In this document: positions 1 through 6,233 of the stretch, in pieces
How positions within the stretch are numbered: position 1 is the stretch's first letter
How the letters are laid out: the number at the start of each line of letters is the position of its first letter
Origin: Flavobacteriaceae bacterium
Lineage (GTDB): Bacteria; Bacteroidota; Bacteroidia; Flavobacteriales; Flavobacteriaceae
Direction of reading: 5' to 3'
Assembly: GCA_016649785.1 (NCBI GenBank)
Contig: JAENXB010000062.1
Location: 1 to 13,056 of the forward strand
Length of the DNA: 13,056 nt
Position numbers and translations under genes: made by a program
The notes under the pieces: model-generated
The model's input: only the letters and a program-made list of their open reading frames with translations
Databases searched by the model: none
Told to the model about the DNA's origin: nothing

Positions 1-8
1 CAAAAATC

Positions 9-491
9 CTATTTACGCTCATAAGTAAGGTAAGTGAAGGCGTAATCGTGCTTTTCATCTTTCTCGTGAAATTCTTCTGAAATGAGTTTCCATTGATTTT
101 CGTCAATTTCGGGGAAAAAAGTATCTGCTTCAAAAGTGCCGTGCACTCTTGTGAGTTCAATTTTATCTGCCAGCTTCATTGCCATTTTATATATTTCTCC
201 TCCGCCTATTACAAAAGGCTGAGGATCGTCTGCAGATAGCTCTATTGCCCGTTCCAGGGAGTTGACAACAAGAATGCCTTCTTTCCTCAAATTATCCTGG
301 CGGGTGATCACCACATGGGTTCTGTTGAGCAAAGGTTTTGGGAAGGAGTCAAAAGTTTTGCGCCCCATGATAATGTGATGTCCTGAGGTCAGTTTTTTGA
401 AACGTTTAAAATCGTCTGGCAGGTGCCAAACCAATTGGTTGTCTTTTCCCAGCGCATTATTTTCTGCGGCAGCGGCAATTATTGTCAGCAT
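9..491 (-). CDS. folA: Dihydrofolate reductase
   Basis: The gene encodes a 160-residue cytosolic enzyme that reduces dihydrofolate to tetrahydrofolate with NADPH. It recycles the dihydrofolate released by thymidylate synthase, which is also encoded in this window. The length matches bacterial DHFRs (about 160). Visible family features are the N-terminal strand followed by NNALGKDNQLVWHLPDD (residues 11-27), where Trp22 and Asp27 align with the substrate-site Trp22 and catalytic Asp27 of the E. coli enzyme. Further along are the IMGRKTFDSF segment (41-50), VVITR (60-64) for NADPH binding, and the glycine-rich VIGGGEIY (94-101). The start lies only 5 bases after the stop of the 2TM gene, so the two are almost certainly co-transcribed. 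Nothing appears truncated. The call is secure; only the plasmid-type dfr versus chromosomal folA label is a naming choice, and the setting argues for the chromosomal gene. Confidence 0.97.
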   Translation of the reverse strand: MLTIIAAAAENNALGKDNQLVWHLPDDFKRFKKLTSGHHIIMGRKTFDSFPKPLLNRTHVVITRQDNLRKEGILVVNSLERAIELSADDPQPFVIGGGEIYKMAMKLADKIELTRVHGTFEADTFFPEIDENQWKLISEEFHEKDEKHDYAFTYLTYERK

Positions 492-496
492 CCTGT

Positions 497-955
497 TTAG
501 TCGTTTATGGGCATATTAGTGGTTCCAAAATCATTCTTCTCAATAATGTCAGAAGTGGATTTTTCATCATTATTTGAAGGCAGCGGATAGTTTAAATCTA
601 CTTTTTTTTGCAATTCGGCAATCCGTTCTTTTTGTTTTCTGACCAGTTTTTCAAGTTGACCCTGTTCCCATTTCTTTCCCATAAAACTGTTCGTCACAAA
701 TACATTGATAAGGTGGACAAGAAAAAAGAAGGTCCAGATTAAAATTGCCAATACAAACCAGTCGTAGCCCAGAGGAGTAAAATCCTGCCTGTATCCTATT
801 ACGACATTCAAAATTATGAGCAGGACCGCACCCACCAGGAAAATCACGAAATGTTGGAACAACCTTCTTTTTTGAACGGTTCTTCGCCTTGCATATTCGT
901 ATAATTCGCGCTGATCAGTTTCGAGTTTGGAGATGTTTTTCTTTTTGGAAAACAT
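497..955 (-). CDS. 2TM domain-containing membrane protein
   Basis: A 152-residue protein of unknown function. It has a very basic N-terminus (KKK at 4-6, RRR at 23-25, KRR at 29-31), a first hydrophobic helix at about 34-54, a short loop with YRQDFTPLGYDW, and a second helix at about 65-87. A charged, probably coiled-coil stretch follows (about 95-120, EQGQLEKLVRKQKERIAEL), then a polar tail. The positive-inside rule places both termini in the cytoplasm. This matches the 2TM domain family common in Flavobacteriia, where copies occur next to folA or fused to regulators. It is the first gene of a two-gene unit with folA (5-base gap), with a promoter-like element at 981-988. The family call rests on topology and the pattern around the first helix; no biochemical role is known to me. 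Confidence 0.8.
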   Translation of the reverse strand: MFSKKKNISKLETDQRELYEYARRRTVQKRRLFQHFVIFLVGAVLLIILNVVIGYRQDFTPLGYDWFVLAILIWTFFFLVHLINVFVTNSFMGKKWEQGQLEKLVRKQKERIAELQKKVDLNYPLPSNNDEKSTSDIIEKNDFGTTNMPIND

Positions 956-980
956 AATTTAAAGTACTTTAGTAGTGAAT

Positions 981-988
981 CAAATTTA
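981..988 (-). promoter_or_regulatory. Candidate -7 promoter element for 2TM-folA
   Basis: Read on the minus strand this is TAAATTTG, a perfect match to the Bacteroidota -7 consensus TAnnTTTG. It lies 26 bases upstream of the 2TM start codon. The -33 TTTG is weak (TTTT with a 21-base spacer). The 57-base space to the divergent class V gene must hold promoters for both directions; I see no equally good match on the plus strand. Confidence 0.42.
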
Positions 989-1012
989 CTGATTTTTTAT
1001 CCTATTGTTAAA

Positions 1013-2110
1013 ATGCTTATGAAGAATTTAAGAAAACCTTTTCCGGTCCTAAAACAATATGTTTATTTGAACACCGCCGCATCCGGGCTTTTGTCTGAAA
1101 AAGTCCTGGAATTTCGCCAGGATCACGATTTGGATTTTTTGATCTCCGGAAGTATTTTGAAAGAAAAGCAAGGCGAATTATTAACAGAGGTCAGGGAAAC
1201 CGTTGGTTCTTTTTTTAATTGCGCTCCAAATCGCGTGGCGCTGGTCCCAAATTTTTCCTTTGGTTTTAATACCCTGATGGAAGGAATTGACAAATCCAAA
1301 AAAGTGCTTTTGCTCGATGGAGATTATCCCTCCATAAACTGGGCAGTAGCCTCCCGGGACTTTGAGGTGTGCACAGCCCGCATCGATGAAAATATAGAAC
1401 AGAATATTGAAGAAGCATTAGAGAATCACAAACCGGATGTTTTTGCATTCAGCATCGTCCAATACATCAGCGGGATTAAGCTCAGCATTGATTTTCTTCG
1501 GAATTTAAAGGAAAAATACCCGGACACTCTATTTATTGCCGATGGCACCCAATATTGCGGTACCGAAAAATTCGATTTTGATGCGTCTAAACTGGATGTT
1601 TTAATAGCCAGCAGTTATAAATGGCTGAATGGAGGTTACGGAAATGCTTTTATGCTCTTCCAGGAAAATGTGCCGGAAAAAATTTCCCCCAAGAGCTGCG
1701 GATTCAATTCCCTGCAGGGAAAATACAAAGCTCATGAAGGCAATTTTATAGGGAAGTTTGAACCGGGACATCAGGATACGTTCAATTTTGGAAGTTTAAA
1801 CACCGCGCTGAAATACTTGAAGGAAATAGGGATGGGGCTTGTGGAAGCAAGGGTTTTAAATTTAAGCGAACTTGCGAAACAACAATTTTCGGAATTGGAT
1901 CTATTGGAAGAAATGGTCCAAAAACGAAACCAGCATTCTTCGATATTCAACATAAAAGGCGATACTCAATTATATAATTTCCTGAGAGGTGAAAATATTC
2001 TCTGTTCCGAGAGAGGACAGGGCATCAGGCTGAGTTTTCATTATTTTAATACTGAAGAAGAATTAAATTTTTTGGTAAAAAGCCTTCGAAAGTATTTAAA
2101 GCCTGATTAA
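1013..2110 (+). CDS. Class V aminotransferase-fold PLP enzyme, possible EgtE-like C-S lyase
   Basis: A 365-residue cytosolic PLP-dependent enzyme of fold type I, class V (the NifS/SufS, kynureninase and isopenicillin-epimerase group). The start of the fold is YVYLNTAASGLLSE (16-29). The PLP-contacting Asp is D177 in IADGTQ, with Q180 three residues later. The Schiff-base lysine is K203 in the motif SSYKWLNGGYG (200-210). The C-terminal small domain runs from about 260. There is no sign of the conserved desulfurase cysteine loop, so a SufS role is unlikely. Ergothioneine producers often carry a PLP enzyme of this class, EgtE, which cleaves hercynylcysteine sulfoxide; egtB and egtD lie just beyond the DUF427 gene, so EgtE is a plausible inference. 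A second ATG six bases downstream (1019) could be the true start. The gene converges on DUF427 with overlapping stops. Class V assignment is firm; the substrate is not. Confidence 0.85.
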   Translation: MLMKNLRKPFPVLKQYVYLNTAASGLLSEKVLEFRQDHDLDFLISGSILKEKQGELLTEVRETVGSFFNCAPNRVALVPNFSFGFNTLMEGIDKSKKVLLLDGDYPSINWAVASRDFEVCTARIDENIEQNIEEALENHKPDVFAFSIVQYISGIKLSIDFLRNLKEKYPDTLFIADGTQYCGTEKFDFDASKLDVLIASSYKWLNGGYGNAFMLFQENVPEKISPKSCGFNSLQGKYKAHEGNFIGKFEPGHQDTFNFGSLNTALKYLKEIGMGLVEARVLNLSELAKQQFSELDLLEEMVQKRNQHSSIFNIKGDTQLYNFLRGENILCSERGQGIRLSFHYFNTEEELNFLVKSLRKYLKPD

Positions 2111-2388
2111 ACAGTCACTTTGATCCCTTTCCAGAATGCCACATAATTTTCTATGGGTTTTGCGGCGTGGCTGGTTTGCGGATAATACCAGGCTGCGTCC
2201 TGGTTAACTTCCCCTTCCACTTCAATGTTGAAGTAGGATGCTTCGCCTTTCCATGGACAGCGGGTATGTGAGTCGCTCAGTTTGAAATATTCTTCGTTGA
2301 TGGAATCCTTCGGAAAATAATGGTTGCTTTCAACAATTTTAGTATCGTTGCTTTCTGCTATTATGGTATTGTTCCAGGTCGCTTTCAT
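2107..2388 (-). CDS. DUF427 domain-containing protein
   Basis: A 93-residue soluble protein consisting of a single DUF427 domain (also called NTP_transf_9). The diagnostic motifs are present: the N-terminal strand MKATWNNTIIAES, the CPWKGEASYFNI segment at about 44-55, and the tail AAWYYPQTSHAAKPIENYVAFWKG (from about 65). The family is small, beta-rich and functionally uncharacterised as far as I know. The length is normal for a single-domain member. Its stop codon shares four bases with the stop of the convergent class V gene. Upstream, 125 bases separate it from the end of egtD, and a weak promoter match is present there, so it may be transcribed separately or by read-through from egtBD. 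Any role with the ergothioneine genes is only suggested by position. Confidence 0.88.
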   Translation of the reverse strand: MKATWNNTIIAESNDTKIVESNHYFPKDSINEEYFKLSDSHTRCPWKGEASYFNIEVEGEVNQDAAWYYPQTSHAAKPIENYVAFWKGIKVTV

Positions 2389-2416
2389 AAATTATTAGAA
2401 TTTGTTCTGTTTGATA

Positions 2417-2449
2417 AAATTGTAATTTTTACTTTTCTCACAATTCAAA
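2417..2449 (-). promoter_or_regulatory. Weak candidate promoter for the DUF427 gene
   Basis: On the minus strand a TTTG (2446-2449) is followed after 21 bases by TACAATTT (2417-2424). Spacing fits the Bacteroidota -33/-7 pattern, but the -7 box keeps only part of TAnnTTTG. The element lies 29 bases before the start codon. Confidence 0.28.
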
Positions 2450-2480
2450 AGTCTCTTCTCTTGGCTCTATTTTCTTTTTT

Positions 2481-2515
2481 CACTTCGTACTTCCCACTTC
2501 GTACTTCAAACTTCT
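2481..2515. repeat. Five-copy heptanucleotide tandem repeat (NACTTCN)
   Basis: Five consecutive 7-base units share the core ACTTC: CACTTCG, TACTTCC, CACTTCG, TACTTCA, AACTTCT. On the minus strand the unit reads NGAAGTN. The last unit runs into the egtD stop codon (2514-2516), so the array begins at the 3' end of egtD and fills part of the gap before DUF427. The first and third units are identical, and the second and fourth differ at one base. It is too AT-biased and too weakly self-complementary to be a good terminator. Confidence 0.75.
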
Positions 2516-3485
2516 ATTGATTATTTCTGAAAATATAATTTTTATAATAGCCTTTTTCATCGGTGAAAGCATCGGTAACCTTCAACCCCGATTGCTCTGC
2601 CAGCCAACCCACCACCTGATCATCATATTTTTGAGAGATCTCGGTATGAATGGTTTCCCAGGCATCAAAATGAACATTGAGTCCCAATTCCCCTATTTTT
2701 ACCTCTTGTTCTTTTTGGCTAACCAAAAAGCTCTTGGCAGTCCCGGTTTCGGGATTGTAGGTTTCCCAGTGCATAAAAGCATCCGGTTCAAAATTTGCTT
2801 TCAATTCAGAATTTATACGGATGAGGAGATTCTTGTTAAAAGCTTCGGTTACCCCGGTTTTGTCGTTGTATGCATCCTGGATAGTTTGCGGGTGTTTTTT
2901 TTGATCAAACCCCATAAAGAGCATATCTTCCGGGCTCATTGCTGCTCTTATATGCTTTAGAAAATCGATGGCATCCTGATGCAACAGATTTCCGATATTG
3001 GATCCCAACATCATGATCACCTTTTTTCGCGAATTGAAATCGGCTAATTTTTCAAGGATTTGAAAATAAGTGCCTTGCTGGATTTTCACCTTTAATTGAG
3101 GGATTTCATTTTTAAGCGAAGTTTCCAGCTCTTCCAAAGCATTTTGGCTGATATCAATTGGTAAATATTCAAAATCCATATTATTTTCCACCAAATAGCG
3201 CAATAAAACCTTGGTTTTTTTACCGTCTCCCGCCCCCAATTCAATTAGATCCAAACCATCAGTCGCATTGAAAGCCCCTGCAATTTCTTCCGCATGGTTT
3301 TTCAGAATATTATATTCGCAGTTTGTAAGGTAATATTCCGGCAGGTTCATGATATCCTGAAACAATTTATCGCCTCTTTTATCGTAAATGTATTTTGAAA
3401 ATAAATATTTGGGATGATTGGTCAATCCCTTATAAACATCTTCTTCAAAAGCAGAAGCGAAAGTTGTCTTTATTGTATTTTTCAT
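2514..3485 (-). CDS. egtD: L-histidine N-alpha-methyltransferase (EgtD)
   Basis: A 323-residue SAM-dependent enzyme that trimethylates the alpha-amino group of histidine to give hercynine, the first step of ergothioneine synthesis. Length is close to the mycobacterial enzyme (about 321). The family block YDKRGDKLFQDIMNLPEYY is at 34-52. The SAM-binding glycine motif IELGAGDGKKT is at 81-91, and LPIDIS at 108-113 holds the acidic ribose contact. The second motif MLGSNIGNL (159-167) places Asn166, with Tyr206, Glu282 and Ser284 (TEISQKY, 281-287), at the positions known to bind histidine in the M. smegmatis enzyme. All key residues are present. The gene starts 15 bases after the egtB stop, so it forms an operon with egtB. 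The stop abuts a tandem heptamer repeat. A free-standing methyltransferase next to EgtB argues for ergothioneine rather than ovothiol, whose OvoA carries a fused methyltransferase. Confidence 0.96.
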   Translation of the reverse strand: MKNTIKTTFASAFEEDVYKGLTNHPKYLFSKYIYDKRGDKLFQDIMNLPEYYLTNCEYNILKNHAEEIAGAFNATDGLDLIELGAGDGKKTKVLLRYLVENNMDFEYLPIDISQNALEELETSLKNEIPQLKVKIQQGTYFQILEKLADFNSRKKVIMMLGSNIGNLLHQDAIDFLKHIRAAMSPEDMLFMGFDQKKHPQTIQDAYNDKTGVTEAFNKNLLIRINSELKANFEPDAFMHWETYNPETGTAKSFLVSQKEQEVKIGELGLNVHFDAWETIHTEISQKYDDQVVGWLAEQSGLKVTDAFTDEKGYYKNYIFRNNQ

Positions 3486-3500
3486 TTTTTAAAAGTCGGA

Positions 3501-4667
3501 TTATTTGGCCAATCTTACACCGGTAAATTGCCATCTTAAATGTGGATGGAAAAAGTTGCGGTAAGTAGCGCGGGTGTGGTTTTTTGAAGTGGCCACGGAG
3601 CCTCCCCGAAGCACCTTTTGATTTACCATAAATTTACCGTTGTATTCACCTAGGGCGCCATCGGCTTTTTGATAATTTGGGTAGGGGGAATAAGCGCTTT
3701 CGGTCCATTCCCATCGGTTGCCCCAATCAAAATGTTTTTGGGCGATTTCCCATTCAAATTCGGTTGGCAGGCGCATGCCTTTCCATTGCGCAAAGGCAAA
3801 AGCTTCGTAATAGGAAACGTGGGTAAGTGGAGCGCTGTGATTTAATTTTTTAAGCCCTTGTAAGGTATATTGATGCCATTCTCCATTTATTTTATGCCAA
3901 TAGAAAGGAGCCCGGATATTATTGTTATTTACCCAATCCCAACCTTCGGCATGCCATAAAAGCACATCCTTGTACCCCCCGGCTTCCATAAATTCAAGGT
4001 ATTCTGCATTGGAGATGAGTTTGTTGGAAATTTCAAAATCGTTTAAATAGGTTTTGTGAAGCCCCAGTTCGTTGTCGTAACAAAAAGAATTTCCTTTGTG
4101 ACCTATTTCATAAATGCCTTCGGAAATTTTTATCCATTCCTGTTTAAAATTCCGAATGGGATTTTCCTCAAACTTATCGTTGTATTTAGGTAATAACGGA
4201 TTGTTTCCCAGGATATATTTTATGTCGGTATAAAGCAGTTCCTGATGTTGTTTCTCGTGGTGACAGCCAATTTCTATCACCGTTAAAATTTCATCTGATA
4301 AAGTTTTTATTTCTTCAAAAAACCCGGAAAGCGCTTCAGTTACATAGTTTCTGTATTTGTAAACCCAGGCAACAGTAGGGCGGGACAAATTTCCGCGGTC
4401 TGTGCGCACAACTTTATCGCCCACGCTTTCGTAATAACTATTAAAAACGTAGGCTGAGTGTTCATCAAAAAGGATATAATCCTTTTGATATTTCTTCAGC
4501 ACAAATTCTTCAAAAAACCAGGTGGTATGGCCCAAATGCCATTTTGGAGGAGAAACATCGACAATGGGTTGTACAACATAATCTTCCGTTTCCAGAAAGG
4601 AACATATAATTTCGGTTTCCGCCCGGGTTTCAATGAATAAACTGAATAAATCGTCCTTTGAGATCAT
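3501..4667 (-). CDS. egtB: Ergothioneine sulfoxide synthase (EgtB)
   Basis: A 388-residue non-haem iron enzyme that joins hercynine to a thiol donor (gamma-glutamylcysteine or cysteine, by subtype) with O2, giving a sulfoxide. The N-terminal DinB-like domain (about 10-155) carries WHLGHTTWFFEEF (43-55, with iron ligand His47) and the signature HHEKQHQE (136-143), giving the HX3HXE ligands His137 and His141. RGNLSRPTVAWVYKYR (91-106) is typical of EgtB. The C-terminal formylglycine-generating-enzyme-like domain (about 180-388) shows the EISNKLISNAEYLEF segment, MRLPTEFEWEIA (298-309), WEWTESAYSPYP (319-330), VLRGGSVAT (352-360) and the terminal FTGVRLAK. Length is slightly below mycobacterial EgtB. 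A tyrosine pair (Y78-Y79) suggests the cysteine-using subtype. No egtA or egtC lies nearby, which fits. It is the first gene of the egtB-egtD unit, with a promoter match at 4697-4727. Confidence 0.96.
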   Translation of the reverse strand: MISKDDLFSLFIETRAETEIICSFLETEDYVVQPIVDVSPPKWHLGHTTWFFEEFVLKKYQKDYILFDEHSAYVFNSYYESVGDKVVRTDRGNLSRPTVAWVYKYRNYVTEALSGFFEEIKTLSDEILTVIEIGCHHEKQHQELLYTDIKYILGNNPLLPKYNDKFEENPIRNFKQEWIKISEGIYEIGHKGNSFCYDNELGLHKTYLNDFEISNKLISNAEYLEFMEAGGYKDVLLWHAEGWDWVNNNNIRAPFYWHKINGEWHQYTLQGLKKLNHSAPLTHVSYYEAFAFAQWKGMRLPTEFEWEIAQKHFDWGNRWEWTESAYSPYPNYQKADGALGEYNGKFMVNQKVLRGGSVATSKNHTRATYRNFFHPHLRWQFTGVRLAK

Positions 4668-4696
4668 AAAATTATTTGCACTTCAAGGTTACCAAT

Positions 4697-4727
4697 CAAA
4701 GTTACGATTTTTTGGGAGCCATAGAAA
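4697..4727 (-). promoter_or_regulatory. Candidate promoter for egtB-egtD
   Basis: On the minus strand TAACTTTG (4697-4704) matches the Bacteroidota -7 consensus TAnnTTTG exactly. A -33-like TTTC (4724-4727) lies 19 bases upstream. The element is 29 bases before the egtB start codon, leaving a short 5' leader. No operator or riboswitch-like structure is visible. Confidence 0.5.
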
Positions 4728-4754
4728 TGATCAGAAGTTAATGCATAGTTAAAG

Positions 4755-4768
4755 TAGGGAAGTCCCTA
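4755..4768 (-). terminator. Small hairpin after the TonB-domain gene, weak terminator candidate
   Basis: TAGGGA and TCCCTA form a 6-base inverted repeat with only two bases between them, effectively a 5-base-pair stem with a 4-base loop. It starts 3 bases past the stop of the TonB-domain gene. The following bases on the minus strand (CTTTAAC) are a poor U tract, so termination strength is doubtful. Confidence 0.35.
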
Positions 4769-4771
4769 AAT

Positions 4772-5188
4772 TTAAAAATTAAAAGCCATTGTATATTCGG
4801 TCTTTTTAGGTTTTCCGCCACCAGTGCCTGGTTTCATTTTTGGAAATAATTTGACTATTCTAACGGCTTCCTGATTTACGGCCTTTTCCGGTCCAACAGC
4901 CGATACATCGGCAACTTTCCCGTTTACGTCTATGGAAAAGCTGATCGTGGATTTCCCCCTTATAAAACCTCCTTTGGTATCCCGCGGATACTTGAAGTTC
5001 TCTTTGATGTGCAGATTTAATTTTTTATTGAAACAGTCTTTTGAAGACAATTCGCTGCCTTCACAACCCGGCCAGACAGGGGCAATTTCTCTCGTTGATA
5101 CAGAATTGCCTTCAACTTTCACCCCTTCCTGGGCATAGGATAAGTTGGTAAATAAGAAAATGGCTGAGACTAAAATAAATTTTTTCAT
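4772..5188 (-). CDS. Secreted TonB C-terminal domain protein
   Basis: A 138-residue protein with a clear signal peptide (MKKFILVSAIFLFTNLSYAQ, cleavage probably just before Gln20) and no other hydrophobic segment. Residues about 35-70 hold the Flavobacteriia-type PVWPGCEG...DCFNKKL region with two cysteines (42 and 52) that could pair in the periplasm. The C-terminal half (about 60-138) follows the TonB C-terminal pattern: KYP, then RGKSTISFSIDVNGKVADVSAVGP, then EAVRIVKLFPKMKPGTGGGKP. In classical TonB this domain contacts outer-membrane receptors, but that protein has a membrane anchor and a long linker, both absent here. It may therefore be a soluble periplasmic relative rather than an energy transducer. 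It starts 8 bases after the thyA stop and is probably co-transcribed with thyA. Confidence 0.82.
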   Translation of the reverse strand: MKKFILVSAIFLFTNLSYAQEGVKVEGNSVSTREIAPVWPGCEGSELSSKDCFNKKLNLHIKENFKYPRDTKGGFIRGKSTISFSIDVNGKVADVSAVGPEKAVNQEAVRIVKLFPKMKPGTGGGKPKKTEYTMAFNF

Positions 5189-5196
5189 AAGTAGGT

Positions 5197-6051
5197 TTAA
5201 ACGGCAACTTTGCCTTTAATATGTGAATGTGGATCATAATTTTCCAGACTGAAATCTTCAAATTTAAAGCTGAAAATATCTTTGATCTCTGGATTGATCT
5301 TCATAACAGGCAATGGCCTGAATTCCCTGGATAGCTGAAGTTCCACTTGTTCAATATGATTGTTATATATATGGGCATCTCCAAAGGTGTGAATAAAATC
5401 TCCCGGTTCATAACCGCATACCTGCGCCATCATCATTGTAAACAGGGCATAGGAGGCGATATTAAAAGGAACTCCCAGGAATATATCGGCACTGCGTTGA
5501 TATAATTGCAGTGATAAACGCGGTTTTGCATTTTCTCCAGCTTCAGGAAGCGGCGGGCTCACATAAAATTGGAAAAAAGCATGACAGGGCGGCAATGCTG
5601 CTTTCCCATTGGCGACATTTTCTGAAAAAGATTTGGAAGTGTCTGGTAAAACCGAAGGGTTCCAGGCAGAAACCAGCATCCTGCGGCTATTGGGATTTTG
5701 TTTTAATGTTTCCACAACTTCTTTGATCTGGTCTATTTCTTCGCCGTTCCAGTTACGCCATTGGTGGCCATAAATTGGCCCCAGATCCCCGTTTTCATCT
5801 GCCCAGGAATTCCAGATATTCACCCCGTTTTCCTGAAGGTATTTTATATTGGTATCGCCGTTTAAAAACCAGAGCAGTTCGTAAACAATCGATTTTAAAT
5901 GAAGTTTTTTGGTGGTAACCATTGGAAAACCTTCGTTAAGGTCAAACCTCATCTGGTATCCAAATACACTTTTGGTGCCTGTACCTGTGCGGTTGCCCTT
6001 TTGAATTCCGTTCTCTAAAACGTGTTTTAATAGATCGTGATATTGTTTCAT
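5197..6051 (-). CDS. thyA: Thymidylate synthase
   Basis: A 284-residue cytosolic enzyme that methylates dUMP to dTMP using methylene-tetrahydrofolate, releasing dihydrofolate for FolA. Motifs include the phosphate-binding RTGTGTKSVFGYQM (21-34), WFLNGDTN (61-68), IWNSWADENGDLGPIYGHQWRNW (79-101) and the catalytic cysteine Cys156 in LPPCHAFFQFYV. LYQRSADIFLGVPFNIASYALF (183-204), GDAHIYNNHIEQ (224-235) and the C-terminal DPHSHIKGKVAV complete the fold. At 284 residues it is about 20 longer than the 264-residue E. coli enzyme. The extra length comes from a segment before the active site (about 137-149, which I believe is common in Flavobacteriia) and a proline-rich stretch just after it (SPPLPEAGENAKPR, 165-178), which replaces a tight turn. 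All catalytic residues remain, so it should be active. A 182-base gap upstream holds a possible promoter. Confidence 0.97.
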   Translation of the reverse strand: MKQYHDLLKHVLENGIQKGNRTGTGTKSVFGYQMRFDLNEGFPMVTTKKLHLKSIVYELLWFLNGDTNIKYLQENGVNIWNSWADENGDLGPIYGHQWRNWNGEEIDQIKEVVETLKQNPNSRRMLVSAWNPSVLPDTSKSFSENVANGKAALPPCHAFFQFYVSPPLPEAGENAKPRLSLQLYQRSADIFLGVPFNIASYALFTMMMAQVCGYEPGDFIHTFGDAHIYNNHIEQVELQLSREFRPLPVMKINPEIKDIFSFKFEDFSLENYDPHSHIKGKVAV

Positions 6052-6089
6052 AACACTTTATTGATTGCTTTTTTGGAGTAGCTCCTTAT

Positions 6090-6122
6090 TTAAATTAGCA
6101 TTTTAATTGTTTAAACAGCAAA
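6090..6122 (-). promoter_or_regulatory. Candidate promoter for thyA
   Basis: On the minus strand TTTG (6119-6122) is followed after 21 bases by TAATTTAA (6090-6097), a partial match to TAnnTTTG. It lies about 40 bases before the thyA start. The rest of the gap between the nucleoside transporter and thyA (6052-6233) is AT-rich. It holds only a loose inverted repeat (6152-6160 with 6189-6197) and no gene. Confidence 0.33.
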
Positions 6123-6233
6123 TTTGATAAATGCTAAAATATGGAATTGAAGTTTAATTTGAACCTGAATCGAAGGAATTATTGATATAAATTAAACCTA
6201 AAAATAATTTTGAATTGTCACCTCGATCAATTT

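Noticed and set aside
1013..2110. SufS/IscS cysteine desulfurase
   Set aside because: The PLP lysine motif fits class V in general, but I see no conserved catalytic cysteine loop, and no suf or isc genes are nearby.
2517..2960. 147-codon open frame on the plus strand opposite egtD
   Set aside because: It lies entirely within egtD, whose reading frame carries every family motif. The antisense translation is hydrophobic and has no recognisable domain.
3501..4667. OvoA (ovothiol synthase) instead of EgtB
   Set aside because: OvoA normally has a fused C-terminal methyltransferase and is about 700 residues. Here the protein ends with the FGE-like domain and a separate EgtD is present.
6152..6197. 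Inverted repeat GTTTAATTT / AAATTAAAC in the nupC-thyA gap
   Set aside because: The 9-base arms consist almost only of A and T with a 28-base loop, in an AT-rich gap. It is neither a convincing terminator nor a repeat, and chance is sufficient.
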